Assembly: GCA_046349435.1 (NCBI GenBank)
Contig: JAXMCI010000003.1
Coordinates: forward strand, 186,001 to 250,000
Reading direction: 5' to 3'
DNA: 64,000 nt
Source: JAXMCI01 sp046349435
GTDB lineage: Bacteria; Pseudomonadota; Alphaproteobacteria; Dongiales; Dongiaceae
Part shown: one piece after another, positions 43,225 to 52,444 of the stretch
Layout of the letters: the number at the start of each line of letters is the position of its first letter
Position numbering within the stretch: position 1 is the first letter of the stretch
Notes under the pieces: model-generated
Told to the model about the DNA's origin: nothing
Database searches by the model: none
What the model saw: only the letters and a program-made list of their open reading frames with translations
Made by a program: the position numbers and the translations under genes

Positions 43225-44889
43225 TCAGGAGGCGGGCGGCTTCCAGGCGCGGGCGAGCTTCTGCTGCTCGGCCAGCTGCTCGGGGGTGAGCTGGCCCGCG
43301 ACGATGTCGCGGTTCTTCGCGGCGCCGTCCCGGATCTCGCCCGGCGGCGCGTAGGCGGCGGCGAGATTGAGCCAGAAATAGGCCTTCTGCATGTCCGCGC
43401 CGACGCCCTTGCCCTGCGCATAGAGGGTGCCGAGGTAGTACTGCGCCGTGGGATCGCCCTGGTCCGCCGCGCGGCCGTAGAGCCGTGCCGCCGCGGCCTC
43501 GTCGGCGGCCACGCCGTCGCCGCGCAGATAGAGCCCGGCGAGGTTGGTCTGCGCCGTGACGTTCCCCTGGTCGGCGGCCAGCCGGTACCAGCGGGCCGCT
43601 TCCGCCATGTCCTTCGGCACGCCCGAGCCGGATGCGTAGAGGACGCCGAGGTTGTTCTGCGCCGTGGCGTCGCCGCGCTCGGCCGCCTTGCGGTACCAGC
43701 CGGCCGCGGCGGCCGGATCGTGCAGCGGGCCCTCCGGCGCTCCGTAGAGCAGGCCGAGGCTGGTCTCGGCGGCGATCACGCCCTGGGTCGCCGCCTTCTC
43801 CAGCCACTTGGCCGCCTCGGCCGGGTCGGCTGCGATGCCCTTGCCGCTGGCCAGCAGCTCGCCCAGCCCGGCCTGCGCCGCGGCGACCCCTTGCTCGGCC
43901 GCCTTGCGATACCAGGAAAAGGCCGTCGCGAAATCCTGCGCCACCCCGCGGCCCGCGGCATAGAAGTCGGCGAGATTGCTCTGGGCCACCGCCAGCCCCT
44001 GCTCGGCGGCGCGGCGGAACCAGGCGGCGGCGGCGGCATCGTCGCGCGGCACGCCCGTGCCGGAGGCGAGCATCACGCCGATCGCGTTCTGCGCTTCCTT
44101 CATCCCCTGCTCGGCGGCCTTGAGATACCATTTGGCCGCTTCGGTGGCGTCCTTGGCGACGGCCTTGCCGTCGAGCAGCAGGCCGGCCAGCCGGTACTGC
44201 GCGTCGAGCAGCCCATGCTCCGCCGCCTTGCGGAACCAGCCGACCGCCTCGGCCGGATCGGCCGCGATCACCCGGCCGGCGACGAGCATCGAGGCGAGCG
44301 CGTACTGCGCCTCCGGCAGGCCGTGCTCGGCCGCCCGGCGGTACCAGCGCCCGGCCTCGGCGAAGTCCTGCGGCTGGCCCTGGCCCTTGTAGGCGAGCTG
44401 CCCGAGATCGTACTCCGCCGCGGCGCTTCCCTGGTCGGCCGCCATGCGGTAGTAGCGCCGCGCGGCCTGATAGTCGCGCGGCACGCCCCGGCCCGACACA
44501 TAGAGGTCGCCCAGCGCCAGCTGGGCATCGGCGCGGCCATGGTCGGCCGCCTGGCGGTAGAGCGCGGCGGCGCCGGCATAGTCCGGCGGCGACGCGGCGA
44601 TGAGCAGCTCGGCGAGCGCGGCCGCCGCATAGGAATTGCCGTGAGCGGCGGATTTCTCGTACCAGCCCCGGGCCGCGGCGACGTCCTTCGGCACGCCCTT
44701 GCCCGAGGCGTAGAGGTAGCCGAGCCCGAACTGCGGCGCCGACTCGCCAGCCTCGGCGAGCGGGCGCCAGTACTTCAGGGCCTCCCCATAGTCGCCGCGG
44801 TCGACCGCATCCCAGCCCGGATCGCCGGCGAGAGCAAACGTGCCGGAGATCAACCACAACGCGAATCCGGCGATTAGCTTTATCTTCAC
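43225..44889 (-). CDS. Secreted Sel1-repeat protein (14 repeats)
   Basis: 554 aa. Signal peptide 'MKIKLIAGFALWLISGTFAL' then AGDPG. Thirteen full and one terminal Sel1 repeats of 36 residues follow, each close to A-x2-W-Y-x-KAAEQG-x2-xAQ-x-NLG-x-LYA-x-G-x-GVP-x-D. The C-terminal cap runs 'APPGEIRDGAAKNRDIVAG' to 'ARAWKPPAS'. Such solenoids bind partner proteins in the periplasm, and ExoR-type members regulate exopolysaccharide production in rhizobia. A close architectural twin lies at 54,371, on the far side of the glycosyltransferase genes. Divergent from the polymerase gene. Confidence 0.9.
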   Translation of the reverse strand: MKIKLIAGFALWLISGTFALAGDPGWDAVDRGDYGEALKYWRPLAEAGESAPQFGLGYLYASGKGVPKDVAAARGWYEKSAAHGNSYAAAALAELLIAASPPDYAGAAALYRQAADHGRADAQLALGDLYVSGRGVPRDYQAARRYYRMAADQGSAAAEYDLGQLAYKGQGQPQDFAEAGRWYRRAAEHGLPEAQYALASMLVAGRVIAADPAEAVGWFRKAAEHGLLDAQYRLAGLLLDGKAVAKDATEAAKWYLKAAEQGMKEAQNAIGVMLASGTGVPRDDAAAAAWFRRAAEQGLAVAQSNLADFYAAGRGVAQDFATAFSWYRKAAEQGVAAAQAGLGELLASGKGIAADPAEAAKWLEKAATQGVIAAETSLGLLYGAPEGPLHDPAAAAGWYRKAAERGDATAQNNLGVLYASGSGVPKDMAEAARWYRLAADQGNVTAQTNLAGLYLRGDGVAADEAAAARLYGRAADQGDPTAQYYLGTLYAQGKGVGADMQKAYFWLNLAAAYAPPGEIRDGAAKNRDIVAGQLTPEQLAEQQKLARAWKPPAS

Positions 44890-44962
44890 CTGCGGGGCTC
44901 GCTTATCAGGACAGGAAGAACTGGCGGCCGGGCAGCAAATTGGTGCTGGCCGGGGCGGTGAA

Positions 44963-44990
44963 CTGGCATTGCCATGATGTTACTTATAGA
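44963..44990 (+). promoter_or_regulatory. Possible promoter/operator of the glycosyltransferase operon
   Basis: CTGGCA (44,963) and TATAGA (44,985) are spaced 16 bp. The perfect 11-bp palindrome TGGCATTGCCA (44,964-44,974) overlaps the -35. It lies in the 216-bp divergent gap between the Sel1 gene and the polymerase gene. The -35 match is weak, so this is tentative. Confidence 0.3.
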
Positions 44991-45105
44991 CTCGGCCGTA
45001 GCAGGCGGGCAAGAAGGCCACGCCGGGACTTGGGGGTTTACAATCCTCGATGCAGCGCGCCGCTGACCAGACTGCCGCGGGCGAGAACAAAGGGTTGCGG
45101 CGGCG

Positions 45106-46520
45106 ATGACATCGCGCGAGTCCGCGTCGTTCCCCATCGACCGCCCGGCGGCGTCCGCCGGCGGGCCGCGGCCGGAGCGGGGCGCGCTGTTCGTCACGCT
45201 GGCGGCCTGCGCCTACCTCACCCTCGGCTTCCCGCTGCTCGAGCTCCTGGGCTACCGCTACACCGTCCCGGGCAACAGCTTTCTCGAGCGCTTCCATCCC
45301 GGCACCTACGTCGTGGTGGCCACCCTGCTGGCGCGGCTCCTGCGCCCGGGCGGGATCGGCCGCCTGCTGGTCGCGGCGGGGACCGCCCCGCCGGCGACCC
45401 TGCTGGCCGTCCTGTCGCTCGGCTGCGCCCTCCTGCTGTCCCTCAATCCGGGCAATACCGGCCTCTCCTACCTGGTCGACACCTTCACCGCGCCGGCGCT
45501 GCTCGCCCTTCTGCTGCTCCAGCTCACGCCCGGGATGCGGGTGCTCGGCCTGCGGGTGGCGTTCGCCGCGCTGCTGCTCAACGCGGCGATCGCCATCGGC
45601 GAGTCGCTGACCCACGCCGCCCTGATCGGCGCGCCCTACAGCGACGAGTACTTCCGCGCCACGGCCCTGCTCGGCCATCCCTTGACCAACGCCCTGATCA
45701 CCGCACCGGCGATCCTGCTGCTGCTCGGCGCCCCGGGACCGCTGGTCCCGCGCCTCGTCGCGGTGGTGGTGCTGCTGGGCGGCATGCTGGCGTTCTCGGG
45801 GCGGGCGGCGACCCTGGTGACGACGATGCTGGTCGTGCTCGGCTTCGCGATCGAGCTGTCGCGCGTGCTGGCGAGCGGCCGGCTCCGGCCGCAGACCATG
45901 CGGCTCTATGCGGTGCTGGCGGTCCTGATACCCCTGGCCGTGGCGGTCGCGTTGCTGACCACCAGCCTCGGCGAGCGGCTCTGGGCCTCGCTCTACTACG
46001 ACAACAGCGCCAGCGAGCGCGTCGCCGTGTACGGGCTGTTCGACTGGCTGCCGCCGGAGTGGCTGTGGTTCGGCGCCAGCACCGACCAGATCGCCCTGCT
46101 GGTCGCCGGCCAGGCGGGGATCCGCAGCATCGAGAACTTCTGGATCAAGCTGCTGCTGCAGCTCGGGCTGATCATGTTCGTGCCCTTCGCCGGCGCGCTG
46201 CTCTGGTACCTGCGCTGGCTCGCTCGCCGCGGCGGCCTCTATGTCGGGCTCGCCGTGCTCGACTTCCTGGTCGTGGCCTCGGGCGACAACACCATGTCGT
46301 TCAAGACGACGGCGCTGGGGCCCTCACCATCATGGTGCTGGGGGCGCGCGCCCGCGACCAGCTGGCGGCCGCCGCCCGGCAGGCCCGGCGCCCGGGCCCG
46401 CCGCGTCCGGCGCCCCGGCCCGGCGCGGCCTGGGCGCCCGGCTTCGCCGACGCCGGCCGCAACCTCGCGGTTCCCGGCGCCGCGCCGCTCGAGCCCCATC
46501 CAAGGCGACCCGGGGCATGA
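45106..46520 (+). CDS. Wzy-like polysaccharide polymerase (one frameshift near the end)
   Basis: About 471 aa after repair, some ten membrane helices ('LFVTLAACAYLTLGFPLLEL', 'VLAVLIPLAVAVALLTTSLG'). O-antigen polymerase-like features include 'ALLGHPLTNALITAPAILLL', 'MLAFSGRAATLVTTMLVVLG' with the conserved Arg, and 'SIENFWIKLLLQLGLIMFVP'. At about 46,320 one base is missing (GCGCTGGGGCCCTC where GCGCTGGCGGCCCTC fits). Without repair the frame runs on through the next genes out of phase. Repaired, the protein continues 'LTIMVLGARARDQLAAAARQ' and ends at 46,520, overlapping the next ATG (ATGATG/TGA), as expected for this tight operon. Confidence 0.75.
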
Positions 46521-47287
46521 TGCACGAGCCCGCCTCGCTCGACGTGTTCGGCCTCAAGGTCACCCCGATGACCGCCGACGAGCTGATCGCGCTGCTCGCC
46601 GAGCGGGTCGGCAGCACCGCCCGGTTCATCGTCGCCAACCAGAACCTGCACGGTGCCTATCTCTTCTTCAGCGATGGCGGCTTCCGCGCCCTGCATCAGC
46701 GTGCGCTCGTCCATATCGACGGCATGCCGATCGTCTGGCTGGCGCGGCTCGCCGGGGCGCGGGTCGACCGGGCGCACCGCCTCACCTACATCGACCTGAT
46801 GCCGCCGGTGTTGCGGACCGCCGCCGCCCGGGGCTGGCGCGTGTTCTATCTCGGCAGCGAGCCCGACGTGCTGACGGCCGGCCTGGAGCGGCTGCGGACG
46901 CTCTACCCCGGGCTGGTCGTCGCGGGCGCGCATGGCTATTTCGACCAGCGGCCGACCTCGGCCGACAACCGCCGGATCGTCGCCGAGATCAACGCCGCCC
47001 GGCCCAATCTGCTGGTGATCGGCATGGGCATGCCGCGCCAGGAGCACTGGCTGGGCGACAATATCGACGGGCTCGCGGTCGACAGCGTGCTGCTGGCCGG
47101 CGCCTATCTCGACTATGTCGCGGGGCGGCAGGCGACGCCGCCGCGCTGGCTGGGGCCGCTCGGCCTGGAGTGGCTGCACCGGCTGGCCAGCGATCCCCGG
47201 CGGCTGTGGGCGCGCTACCTGGTCGAGCCGTGGTTCGTGCTGTTCCACATCGCCTGCCATCGCTGGCGGCGGGGAGGCCGGACGTGA
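46517..47287 (+). CDS. WecG/TagA/CpsF family glycosyltransferase
   Basis: 256 aa. 'FIVANQNLHGAYLFFSDGGF', 'DGMPIVWLARLAGARVDRAH', 'RVFYLGSEPDVLTAGLERLR' and 'LLVIGMGMPRQEHWLGDNID' are the GT26 signatures, including the conserved Asp in 'DGMP' and the 'GMPRQE' motif. It adds an N-acetylmannosaminuronate-like or similar sugar to the lipid-linked intermediate. The start (46,517 or 46,520) overlaps the polymerase stop, and the stop overlaps the next gene's GTG. Confidence 0.9.
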   Translation: MMHEPASLDVFGLKVTPMTADELIALLAERVGSTARFIVANQNLHGAYLFFSDGGFRALHQRALVHIDGMPIVWLARLAGARVDRAHRLTYIDLMPPVLRTAAARGWRVFYLGSEPDVLTAGLERLRTLYPGLVVAGAHGYFDQRPTSADNRRIVAEINAARPNLLVIGMGMPRQEHWLGDNIDGLAVDSVLLAGAYLDYVAGRQATPPRWLGPLGLEWLHRLASDPRRLWARYLVEPWFVLFHIACHRWRRGGRT

Positions 47288-48405
47288 GCGCCGCGGCGGC
47301 TGCCGCGCAGCGCCGGCGCGTCGCCTTCTTCCTTCAGGATCTCTCGGGCGGCGGCGCCGAGCGCGTCATGGTGCGGCTCGCCAACGGCATGGCCGCGGCC
47401 GGGCTCGACGTGGTGATGCTGCTGGTGCGCCGCGAGGGGCCGCTGCTCGACGTGCTGTCGCCCGCGGTGCGGGTGGAGGCCAGCCCCGGCCGGCGCACGC
47501 TGTGGAGCACGCCCTGGCTGGTCGGCCAGCTGCGGCGCGAGCGGCCCGACGCGCTGCTCTCCGCGCTGCCGCACATCAACCTGATCGCGATCCTGGCGGC
47601 GCGGCTGGCCGGGCACCGCGCCCGCATCGTGCCGACCCAGCACAACGAGCGGAAGGCGTGGGACGATCCCGCCTTTCCGCTGATCCGGATCGCCTACCGG
47701 CTGGGCCCGCTGCTCTACCCGCTGGCCGACAACGTGGTAGCGGTCTCCGGCGGGGTCGCCGCCAGCCTGAGCTGGCCGCCATGGCTCGCCCGCAAGGTGC
47801 GCGTGATCCACAATCCCATCGTCGAGCCGACCCTGCCGGCGCTCGCCGCGGCACCCTGCGCGCATCCCTGGCTGGCGCCGGGGCAGCCGCCGGTACTGCT
47901 CGCGGTCGGCCGGCTCGCCCCGGCGAAGGACTTCGCCACCCTGCTGCAGGCGCTGGACCTGGTCCGGCGCGAGCGGCCGGTCCGGCTCATCATCCTCGGC
48001 GAGGGCAGCCAGCGCCCCGAGCTGGAGCGGCTGCGCGCGAAGCTCGGGCTGGAGGCCGCCGCGGATCTGCCGGGCTGGGTCGAGAATCCGTTCGCGCTGA
48101 TGTCGCGGGCGGCGCTGCTGGTCCAGTCCTCCGTCTATGAGGGCCTGCCGACCGTGCTGGTCGAGGCGCTCGCCTGCGGCACGCCGGTGGTGGCGACGCA
48201 TTGCTCCGCGGGCTCGGCGGAGATTCTCGGCGACGGGCGCTACGGGCGGCTGGTGCCGATGCGCGATCCCGCGGCGCTGGCGGCGGCGGTGCTGGCCGCG
48301 CTCGCCGAGCCGGCGCCGGTCGAGCTGCTGCGACAGCGCGCCCAGGAGTTCACCGTCGAGCGTGCCGTCGCCCGCTACCGCGCCCTGCTCTTCGGCGAGG
48401 AATGA
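47284..48405 (+). CDS. GT4-family glycosyltransferase
   Basis: 373 aa. The N-terminal GT-B domain has 'FFLQDLSGGGAERVMVRLAN'. The C-terminal nucleotide-sugar domain has 'LLAVGRLAPAKDFATLLQAL', 'LIILGEGSQRPELERLRAKL' and the E-x7-E motif 'SVYEGLPTVLVEALACGTPV'. The GTG start overlaps the preceding stop (GTGA), and its stop overlaps the next ATG. Retaining transferase acting at the cytoplasmic membrane on the polysaccharide repeat unit; sugar unknown. Confidence 0.92.
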   Translation: MSAAAAAAQRRRVAFFLQDLSGGGAERVMVRLANGMAAAGLDVVMLLVRREGPLLDVLSPAVRVEASPGRRTLWSTPWLVGQLRRERPDALLSALPHINLIAILAARLAGHRARIVPTQHNERKAWDDPAFPLIRIAYRLGPLLYPLADNVVAVSGGVAASLSWPPWLARKVRVIHNPIVEPTLPALAAAPCAHPWLAPGQPPVLLAVGRLAPAKDFATLLQALDLVRRERPVRLIILGEGSQRPELERLRAKLGLEAAADLPGWVENPFALMSRAALLVQSSVYEGLPTVLVEALACGTPVVATHCSAGSAEILGDGRYGRLVPMRDPAALAAAVLAALAEPAPVELLRQRAQEFTVERAVARYRALLFGEE

Positions 48406-50024
48406 TGGAGCCGCTTCGCCTGCGCTTCGGCGTCGTCACGGCCGGCGCCGCGCCGGCGTACTGGCAGGTGCGCTGCGTGCGCGCCCTGACCGAGCGCGGT
48501 GCCGAGCTGGCGCTGTGGCTGCAGGCGCCGCCGCCGGCCGAGCCGCCCGGCGGCGCGCGCCTCTTCGCCGCCTGGTGGCGGCGCGCCCTGCGGCGGTGCC
48601 GCGCGCTGCGGCCGGAGCCGCCCGGCCCGGGCTGGGCGGCGCGGCCGCTCCAGGGCGCCGCGCCCTCGGCGCTGGCCGACCTGGGGCTCGATCTCGTCAT
48701 CGATCTCGGCGGCGCAGGCGATCCCGGCGCGCTCGCCGCGGCGGCTCGCCTCGGGGTGCTCGCCCTGTGGCACGGCCCGGCGGCGGGCGATGGCGGCCCG
48801 CTCGCCCGGCTCGACCCGCCGGCGCGGTCGCACGAGCCGCTCCGCCTCGCCGTCGTCCGCTTCCGGCAGGGCCGCGCCGGCCTGGTCATCGAGGGCAGCT
48901 TCCGGGCGCGGCGCAACGCGCTGCGCAATCTCGACCGCGCCCTGCTCGTCGCGACCGACTGCCTGGTCGCGGCGTGCGCCCGCCTGGCCCGGGCCGGCGA
49001 GGCGCCGGACTTGCCCGATCATCCCTGGCCGGTGCGGCCGCGCACCGTCCTTGCCGACCCGGCGATGGCCCGGTTCCTTGCCCTCCAGGCGCGCGAGCTG
49101 GCCGGCGCGCTGGGCGACAAGATGCAGCTCGAGACCTGGAACATCGGCGTCGTGCGGCGCCCGCCGCGCGAGCTGCTGGGCGAGACGCCGCTGCGCGGCA
49201 TCGAGTGGCTGCCGGCGCCGCCCCTGCATCGCTTCTACGCCGATCCGATGGCGTTGCCCGGGGCGGACGGCGCGATGCTGGCCGAGGAGTTCGACCATGT
49301 CACGGGCCGCGGCCGCATCTGCTGCCTCGCGGCACCGGGATGGCGCTGCTCCTATCCGGCGGGGCTCGATACCGGGCTGCACATGTCCTACCCCCAGCTC
49401 GTGGAGCACGGGAGCGAGATCCTCTGCCTGCCCGAGTCGTTCGAGACCGGCGGCGTGCCGCTGTTCCGCGCCACCCGCTTTCCCGACCGCTGGGAGCGGA
49501 TCGCGACGCTGCTGCCCGGCTTCCCGGCGGTCGACGCGACGCTGTTCCGCCACGACGGCGCGTGGTGGCTGCTGTGCGGCCGCGAGGGGGAGACATCCGA
49601 CAGCGAGCTGCATGTCTGGTTCGCCGACGCCCCCACCGGCCCGTTCCGGCCCCATCCGCTCAACCCGGTCAAGCTGGATGTCCGCTCCAGCCGACCGGCG
49701 GGACCGCCCTTCCTGGTCGATGGCGTGCTCTACCGCCCGGCACAGGATGGCGCGCGCACCTATGGGGGCGCGCTGGCGATCAACCGCATCGTGACGCTCG
49801 AGCGCGAGCGCTTCCTCGAGGAGGTGGCGTGGCGCATCGAGCCCGACCGCAACGGCCCCTATCCCGACGGGCTGCACACCTTCTGCGCGTCCGGCGCGGC
49901 CACCCTGGTCGACGGCAAGCGCGTCCGCTTCCACCCGGCGGCGCCGCTGCTGCGGGCCTGGGGCCGCCGGGCGCACGGCCGCCGCCTCAGGCGGCTTGCG
50001 CCCGGCCCTCGGGCTGCAGGCTGA
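48402..50024 (+). CDS. GINT1-like beta-propeller glycosyltransferase-associated protein
   Basis: 540 aa. The first about 230 residues look like a formyltransferase/GT-like Rossmann domain ('RFGVVTAGAAPAYWQVRCVR', 'LDLVIDLGGAGDPGALAAAA', 'ARRNALRNLDRALLVATDCL'). The rest is a five-bladed propeller resembling the N-terminal domain of plant glucosamine inositolphosphorylceramide transferase and GH43-like folds: 'RFYADPMALPGADGAMLAEE', 'GLHMSYPQLVEHGSEILCLP', 'FPAVDATLFRHDGAWWLLCG' and 'RNGPYPDGLHTFCASGAATL'. Bacterial homologues occur in exopolysaccharide clusters; activity unproven. ATG overlaps the previous stop. Its 3' end overlaps the convergent GT gene by 38 bp. Confidence 0.7.
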   Translation: MMEPLRLRFGVVTAGAAPAYWQVRCVRALTERGAELALWLQAPPPAEPPGGARLFAAWWRRALRRCRALRPEPPGPGWAARPLQGAAPSALADLGLDLVIDLGGAGDPGALAAAARLGVLALWHGPAAGDGGPLARLDPPARSHEPLRLAVVRFRQGRAGLVIEGSFRARRNALRNLDRALLVATDCLVAACARLARAGEAPDLPDHPWPVRPRTVLADPAMARFLALQARELAGALGDKMQLETWNIGVVRRPPRELLGETPLRGIEWLPAPPLHRFYADPMALPGADGAMLAEEFDHVTGRGRICCLAAPGWRCSYPAGLDTGLHMSYPQLVEHGSEILCLPESFETGGVPLFRATRFPDRWERIATLLPGFPAVDATLFRHDGAWWLLCGREGETSDSELHVWFADAPTGPFRPHPLNPVKLDVRSSRPAGPPFLVDGVLYRPAQDGARTYGGALAINRIVTLERERFLEEVAWRIEPDRNGPYPDGLHTFCASGAATLVDGKRVRFHPAAPLLRAWGRRAHGRRLRRLAPGPRAAG

Positions 50025-51153
50025 GATAGAGCCGCTCGAACCCGTCGACGAAGCGGTCGATGCTGTAGACCTCCAGCACGCGCCGCCGCCCGGCCTCGCC
50101 CAGGGCGCGCCGGCGCGCCGCGTCGCCGGCCAGGGCGAGCAGGGCCTCGGCGAGCGCGGCGTCGTCCCCCGGGGGGACCAGGAGGCCGGTCTCGCCGTCG
50201 CGGACGACGTCGCGGCTGCCGTCGACCCGGGTCGCCAGCACCGGCAGCCCGGCCAGCATCGCCTCGAGCACGGCGTTGGGCATTCCTTCCCAGCGCGAGG
50301 TCAGCACGAAGAGATCCGAGAGGCCGAGGATCGCCGGCACGTCGCGACGGTCGCCGAGCAGGCGGACCGTGCCGCCCAGGCCGAGCGCCTCGATGCGCGC
50401 GGCGATCGCCGGGCGCAGCACGCCGTCGCCGGCCAGCAGGACGCGCAGGTCCGGCAGCTGCCCGGCGACCCGGGCCAGCGCCCGCAGGAGGCAGTCATGG
50501 TCCTTCTGCACATGGAGCCGCGCGACCATGGTGGCGACGATCTCGCCCGGCGCCAGGCCGAGCTCGGCGCGCAGCCCGGCCACCGCGTCGGGCGACGGCG
50601 TCGGGAAGTCGGCCGGGTCGATGCCGTTCTCCACCACGACCAGCTTCGCGGCGGGGATGCGCTGCACCTCGAGGCAGTACTGCCGGTTCGAGGGCGACAC
50701 GGCGACCATGCGGTGCAGGATGGGCGAGTTGGCGATCAGGCGGTCGGCCAGCCGCACCAGCGGCGACTGGGCGTCCAGCCGGTTGCGCTGGCTGGCGATG
50801 CGGATCGGGATGCCGGCCAGCGCCCCGACCGGCTGCCCGAGGATGTTGCTGTAGTGGCAGAAGGTCTGCAGCACGTCGAAGCCGCCGTCCCGCATCATCC
50901 GGTAGAGGCGCCACAGGCCGCCGGCCACCGTCACGGGGCCGGCGCGCCAGCCGCCGCCGGCGGCACGCTTCATCTCGAGGTTGCGGATCGGCACGCCGAA
51001 CCGGCTCTCGAAGTGGGGGATGATGCCGACCTTGTCGTACATCGTCGCCACGGTCACGGCATGGCCTCGGCGCGCCAGCCCGCGGGCGAGCTGCAGCAGG
51101 GCCTTCTGGGCGCCGCCGGCCTCCATCAACGTCGTAAGCAGCAGGATCTTCAT
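49987..51153 (-). CDS. GT4-family glycosyltransferase, opposite strand
   Basis: 388 aa. 'ILLLTTLMEAGGAQKALLQL' is the acceptor-domain loop. 'IVATMVARLHVQKDHDCLLR' and 'SRWEGMPNAVLEAMLAGLPV' (E-x7-E) are the donor-domain motifs, and 'GSRDVVRDGETGLLVPPGDD' follows. It is the only transferase in this block on the minus strand, convergent with the GINT1-like gene and divergent from the next GT4. So it has its own promoter in the 136-bp gap 51,154-51,289. Sugar specificity unknown. Confidence 0.92.
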   Translation of the reverse strand: MKILLLTTLMEAGGAQKALLQLARGLARRGHAVTVATMYDKVGIIPHFESRFGVPIRNLEMKRAAGGGWRAGPVTVAGGLWRLYRMMRDGGFDVLQTFCHYSNILGQPVGALAGIPIRIASQRNRLDAQSPLVRLADRLIANSPILHRMVAVSPSNRQYCLEVQRIPAAKLVVVENGIDPADFPTPSPDAVAGLRAELGLAPGEIVATMVARLHVQKDHDCLLRALARVAGQLPDLRVLLAGDGVLRPAIAARIEALGLGGTVRLLGDRRDVPAILGLSDLFVLTSRWEGMPNAVLEAMLAGLPVLATRVDGSRDVVRDGETGLLVPPGDDAALAEALLALAGDAARRRALGEAGRRRVLEVYSIDRFVDGFERLYLSLQPEGRAQAA

Positions 51154-51289
51154 CGGGCTGCGCGCCAGTGGGCTGCCGGGAACCGGCCGCCGACCTTCGC
51201 GCAGCGGAGCCCGGCTGTCCAGGGTGTCCGGGCAGTGTCCGGAGCCCCGCTGTCTCGACCGGGCGTGTGCGGCCCGTTATGGTAGCCGG

Positions 51290-52444
51290 ATGGGGCGAGG
51301 CGGGGGGCCGGATCGGGCGGAGGAGGCGGGCGGCCGGACGGGCGGTCCGCGTCACATCGCGCTCTATCTCCAGGCGATGGATGCCGGCGGCGTCGAGTTC
51401 GTCTTCGCCACGCTCAGCGGCTGCTTCGTGCGCCGCGGCCACCGGGTGACCCTGGTCCTCGACCAGGCGATCGGCCCCAACCTCGCGCACGTGCCGCCCG
51501 AGGTGCGCGTGGTCGAGCTCGGGGCCAGGCGCCTGCGCCAGGCGCCGCTGCGGCTGGCCCGCTTCATCCGCCGCGAGCGGCCCGACGTCCTGCTGAGCGG
51601 GCAGGACATGTCGAACGTCGTCGCGGTGATCGCCGGGCTGCTCGCCGGGCGGCCGCGCCGCATCGTCGCCAGCGTTCACGACCTCTTCTCGATCCGGCTG
51701 AAGATCGCGCCGAGCTGGCAGGAGCGCAGCCTGAAGTGGATCGGACCCTGGGCCTATCGCCGCGCCGACCTGGTGATCGCCGTCTCCGACGCGGTGGCGG
51801 ACGACCTGGCGGCGGCGACCGGGGTGCCGCGGCAGCGCATCCGCCGCATCTACAACCCGGCGCCGGCCGACATCGCGGCGCGGTCGGCCGAGCCGCTCGA
51901 CGACCCGCTGTTCGGCCCGGGGGCCGAGCCCGTGGTGATCGGCGTCGGCCGGCTCGCCGTCGAGAAGGGCTTCGACACGCTGATCCGCGCCTTCGCCCTG
52001 CTGCGGCGCCGCCGTCCCGCCCGGCTGCTGATCCTCGGCGAGGGCGCGCTGCGCGGCGAGCTGCAGGCGCTCGCCGCCGCGCTCGGCGTCGGCGACGACG
52101 TGTCGATGCCGGGCTTCGTCGCCAATCCCTTTCCCTATCTGCGCCGCGCGGCGGCGTTCGTGCTGTCCTCGACGCGCGAGGGGTTCAGCATGGTGATCGT
52201 CGAGGCGCTCGCCTGCGGCACGCCGGTGGTCAGCACCGACTGCCCCGGCGGGCCGTCCGAGATCCTCGGCCGCGGCCGCTACGGCCGGCTGGTGCCGGTC
52301 GGCGACGCCGAGGCGATGGCGAGCGCCATCGCGCAGACGCTGGACCACCCGCCCGATGCCCCGGCGCTGCGCGGGCGTGCCGCGGAGTTCGAGATCGAGA
52401 CCACCGTTTCGGCCTATCTCAGGGCCCTGCTCGGCACCCCGTGA
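51290..52444 (+). CDS. GT4-family glycosyltransferase
   Basis: 384 aa. 'IALYLQAMDAGGVEFVFATL' opens the GT-B fold. 'VVIGVGRLAVEKGFDTLIRA', 'LLILGEGALRGELQALAAAL' and 'STREGFSMVIVEALACGTPV' are the GT4 donor-site signatures. The ATG at 51,290 is the best start, although a short Gly/Arg-rich leader precedes the fold. Its stop overlaps the GTG of the flippase gene. Probably acts on the lipid-linked repeat unit. Confidence 0.92.
   Translation: MGRGGGPDRAEEAGGRTGGPRHIALYLQAMDAGGVEFVFATLSGCFVRRGHRVTLVLDQAIGPNLAHVPPEVRVVELGARRLRQAPLRLARFIRRERPDVLLSGQDMSNVVAVIAGLLAGRPRRIVASVHDLFSIRLKIAPSWQERSLKWIGPWAYRRADLVIAVSDAVADDLAAATGVPRQRIRRIYNPAPADIAARSAEPLDDPLFGPGAEPVVIGVGRLAVEKGFDTLIRAFALLRRRRPARLLILGEGALRGELQALAAALGVGDDVSMPGFVANPFPYLRRAAAFVLSSTREGFSMVIVEALACGTPVVSTDCPGGPSEILGRGRYGRLVPVGDAEAMASAIAQTLDHPPDAPALRGRAAEFEIETTVSAYLRALLGTP

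Noticed and set aside
44960..44980. Sigma-54 promoter suggested by TGGCA...TTGCCA
   Set aside because: The spacing does not fit the -24/-12 rule; it is better read as a short palindrome.
46241..48405. Reading the polymerase frame through into a 1,099-residue fusion ending in a GT4 domain
   Set aside because: The middle section is out-of-frame nonsense over the WecG gene. A single missing base at about 46,320 explains it, and the GT4 gene has its own coupled GTG start.
49987..50024. The 38-bp overlap of two convergent genes as an error
   Set aside because: Both reading frames are clean to their stop codons, and similar short convergent overlaps occur at 59,742-59,761 and 63,190-63,224. It is normal compactness for this genome.
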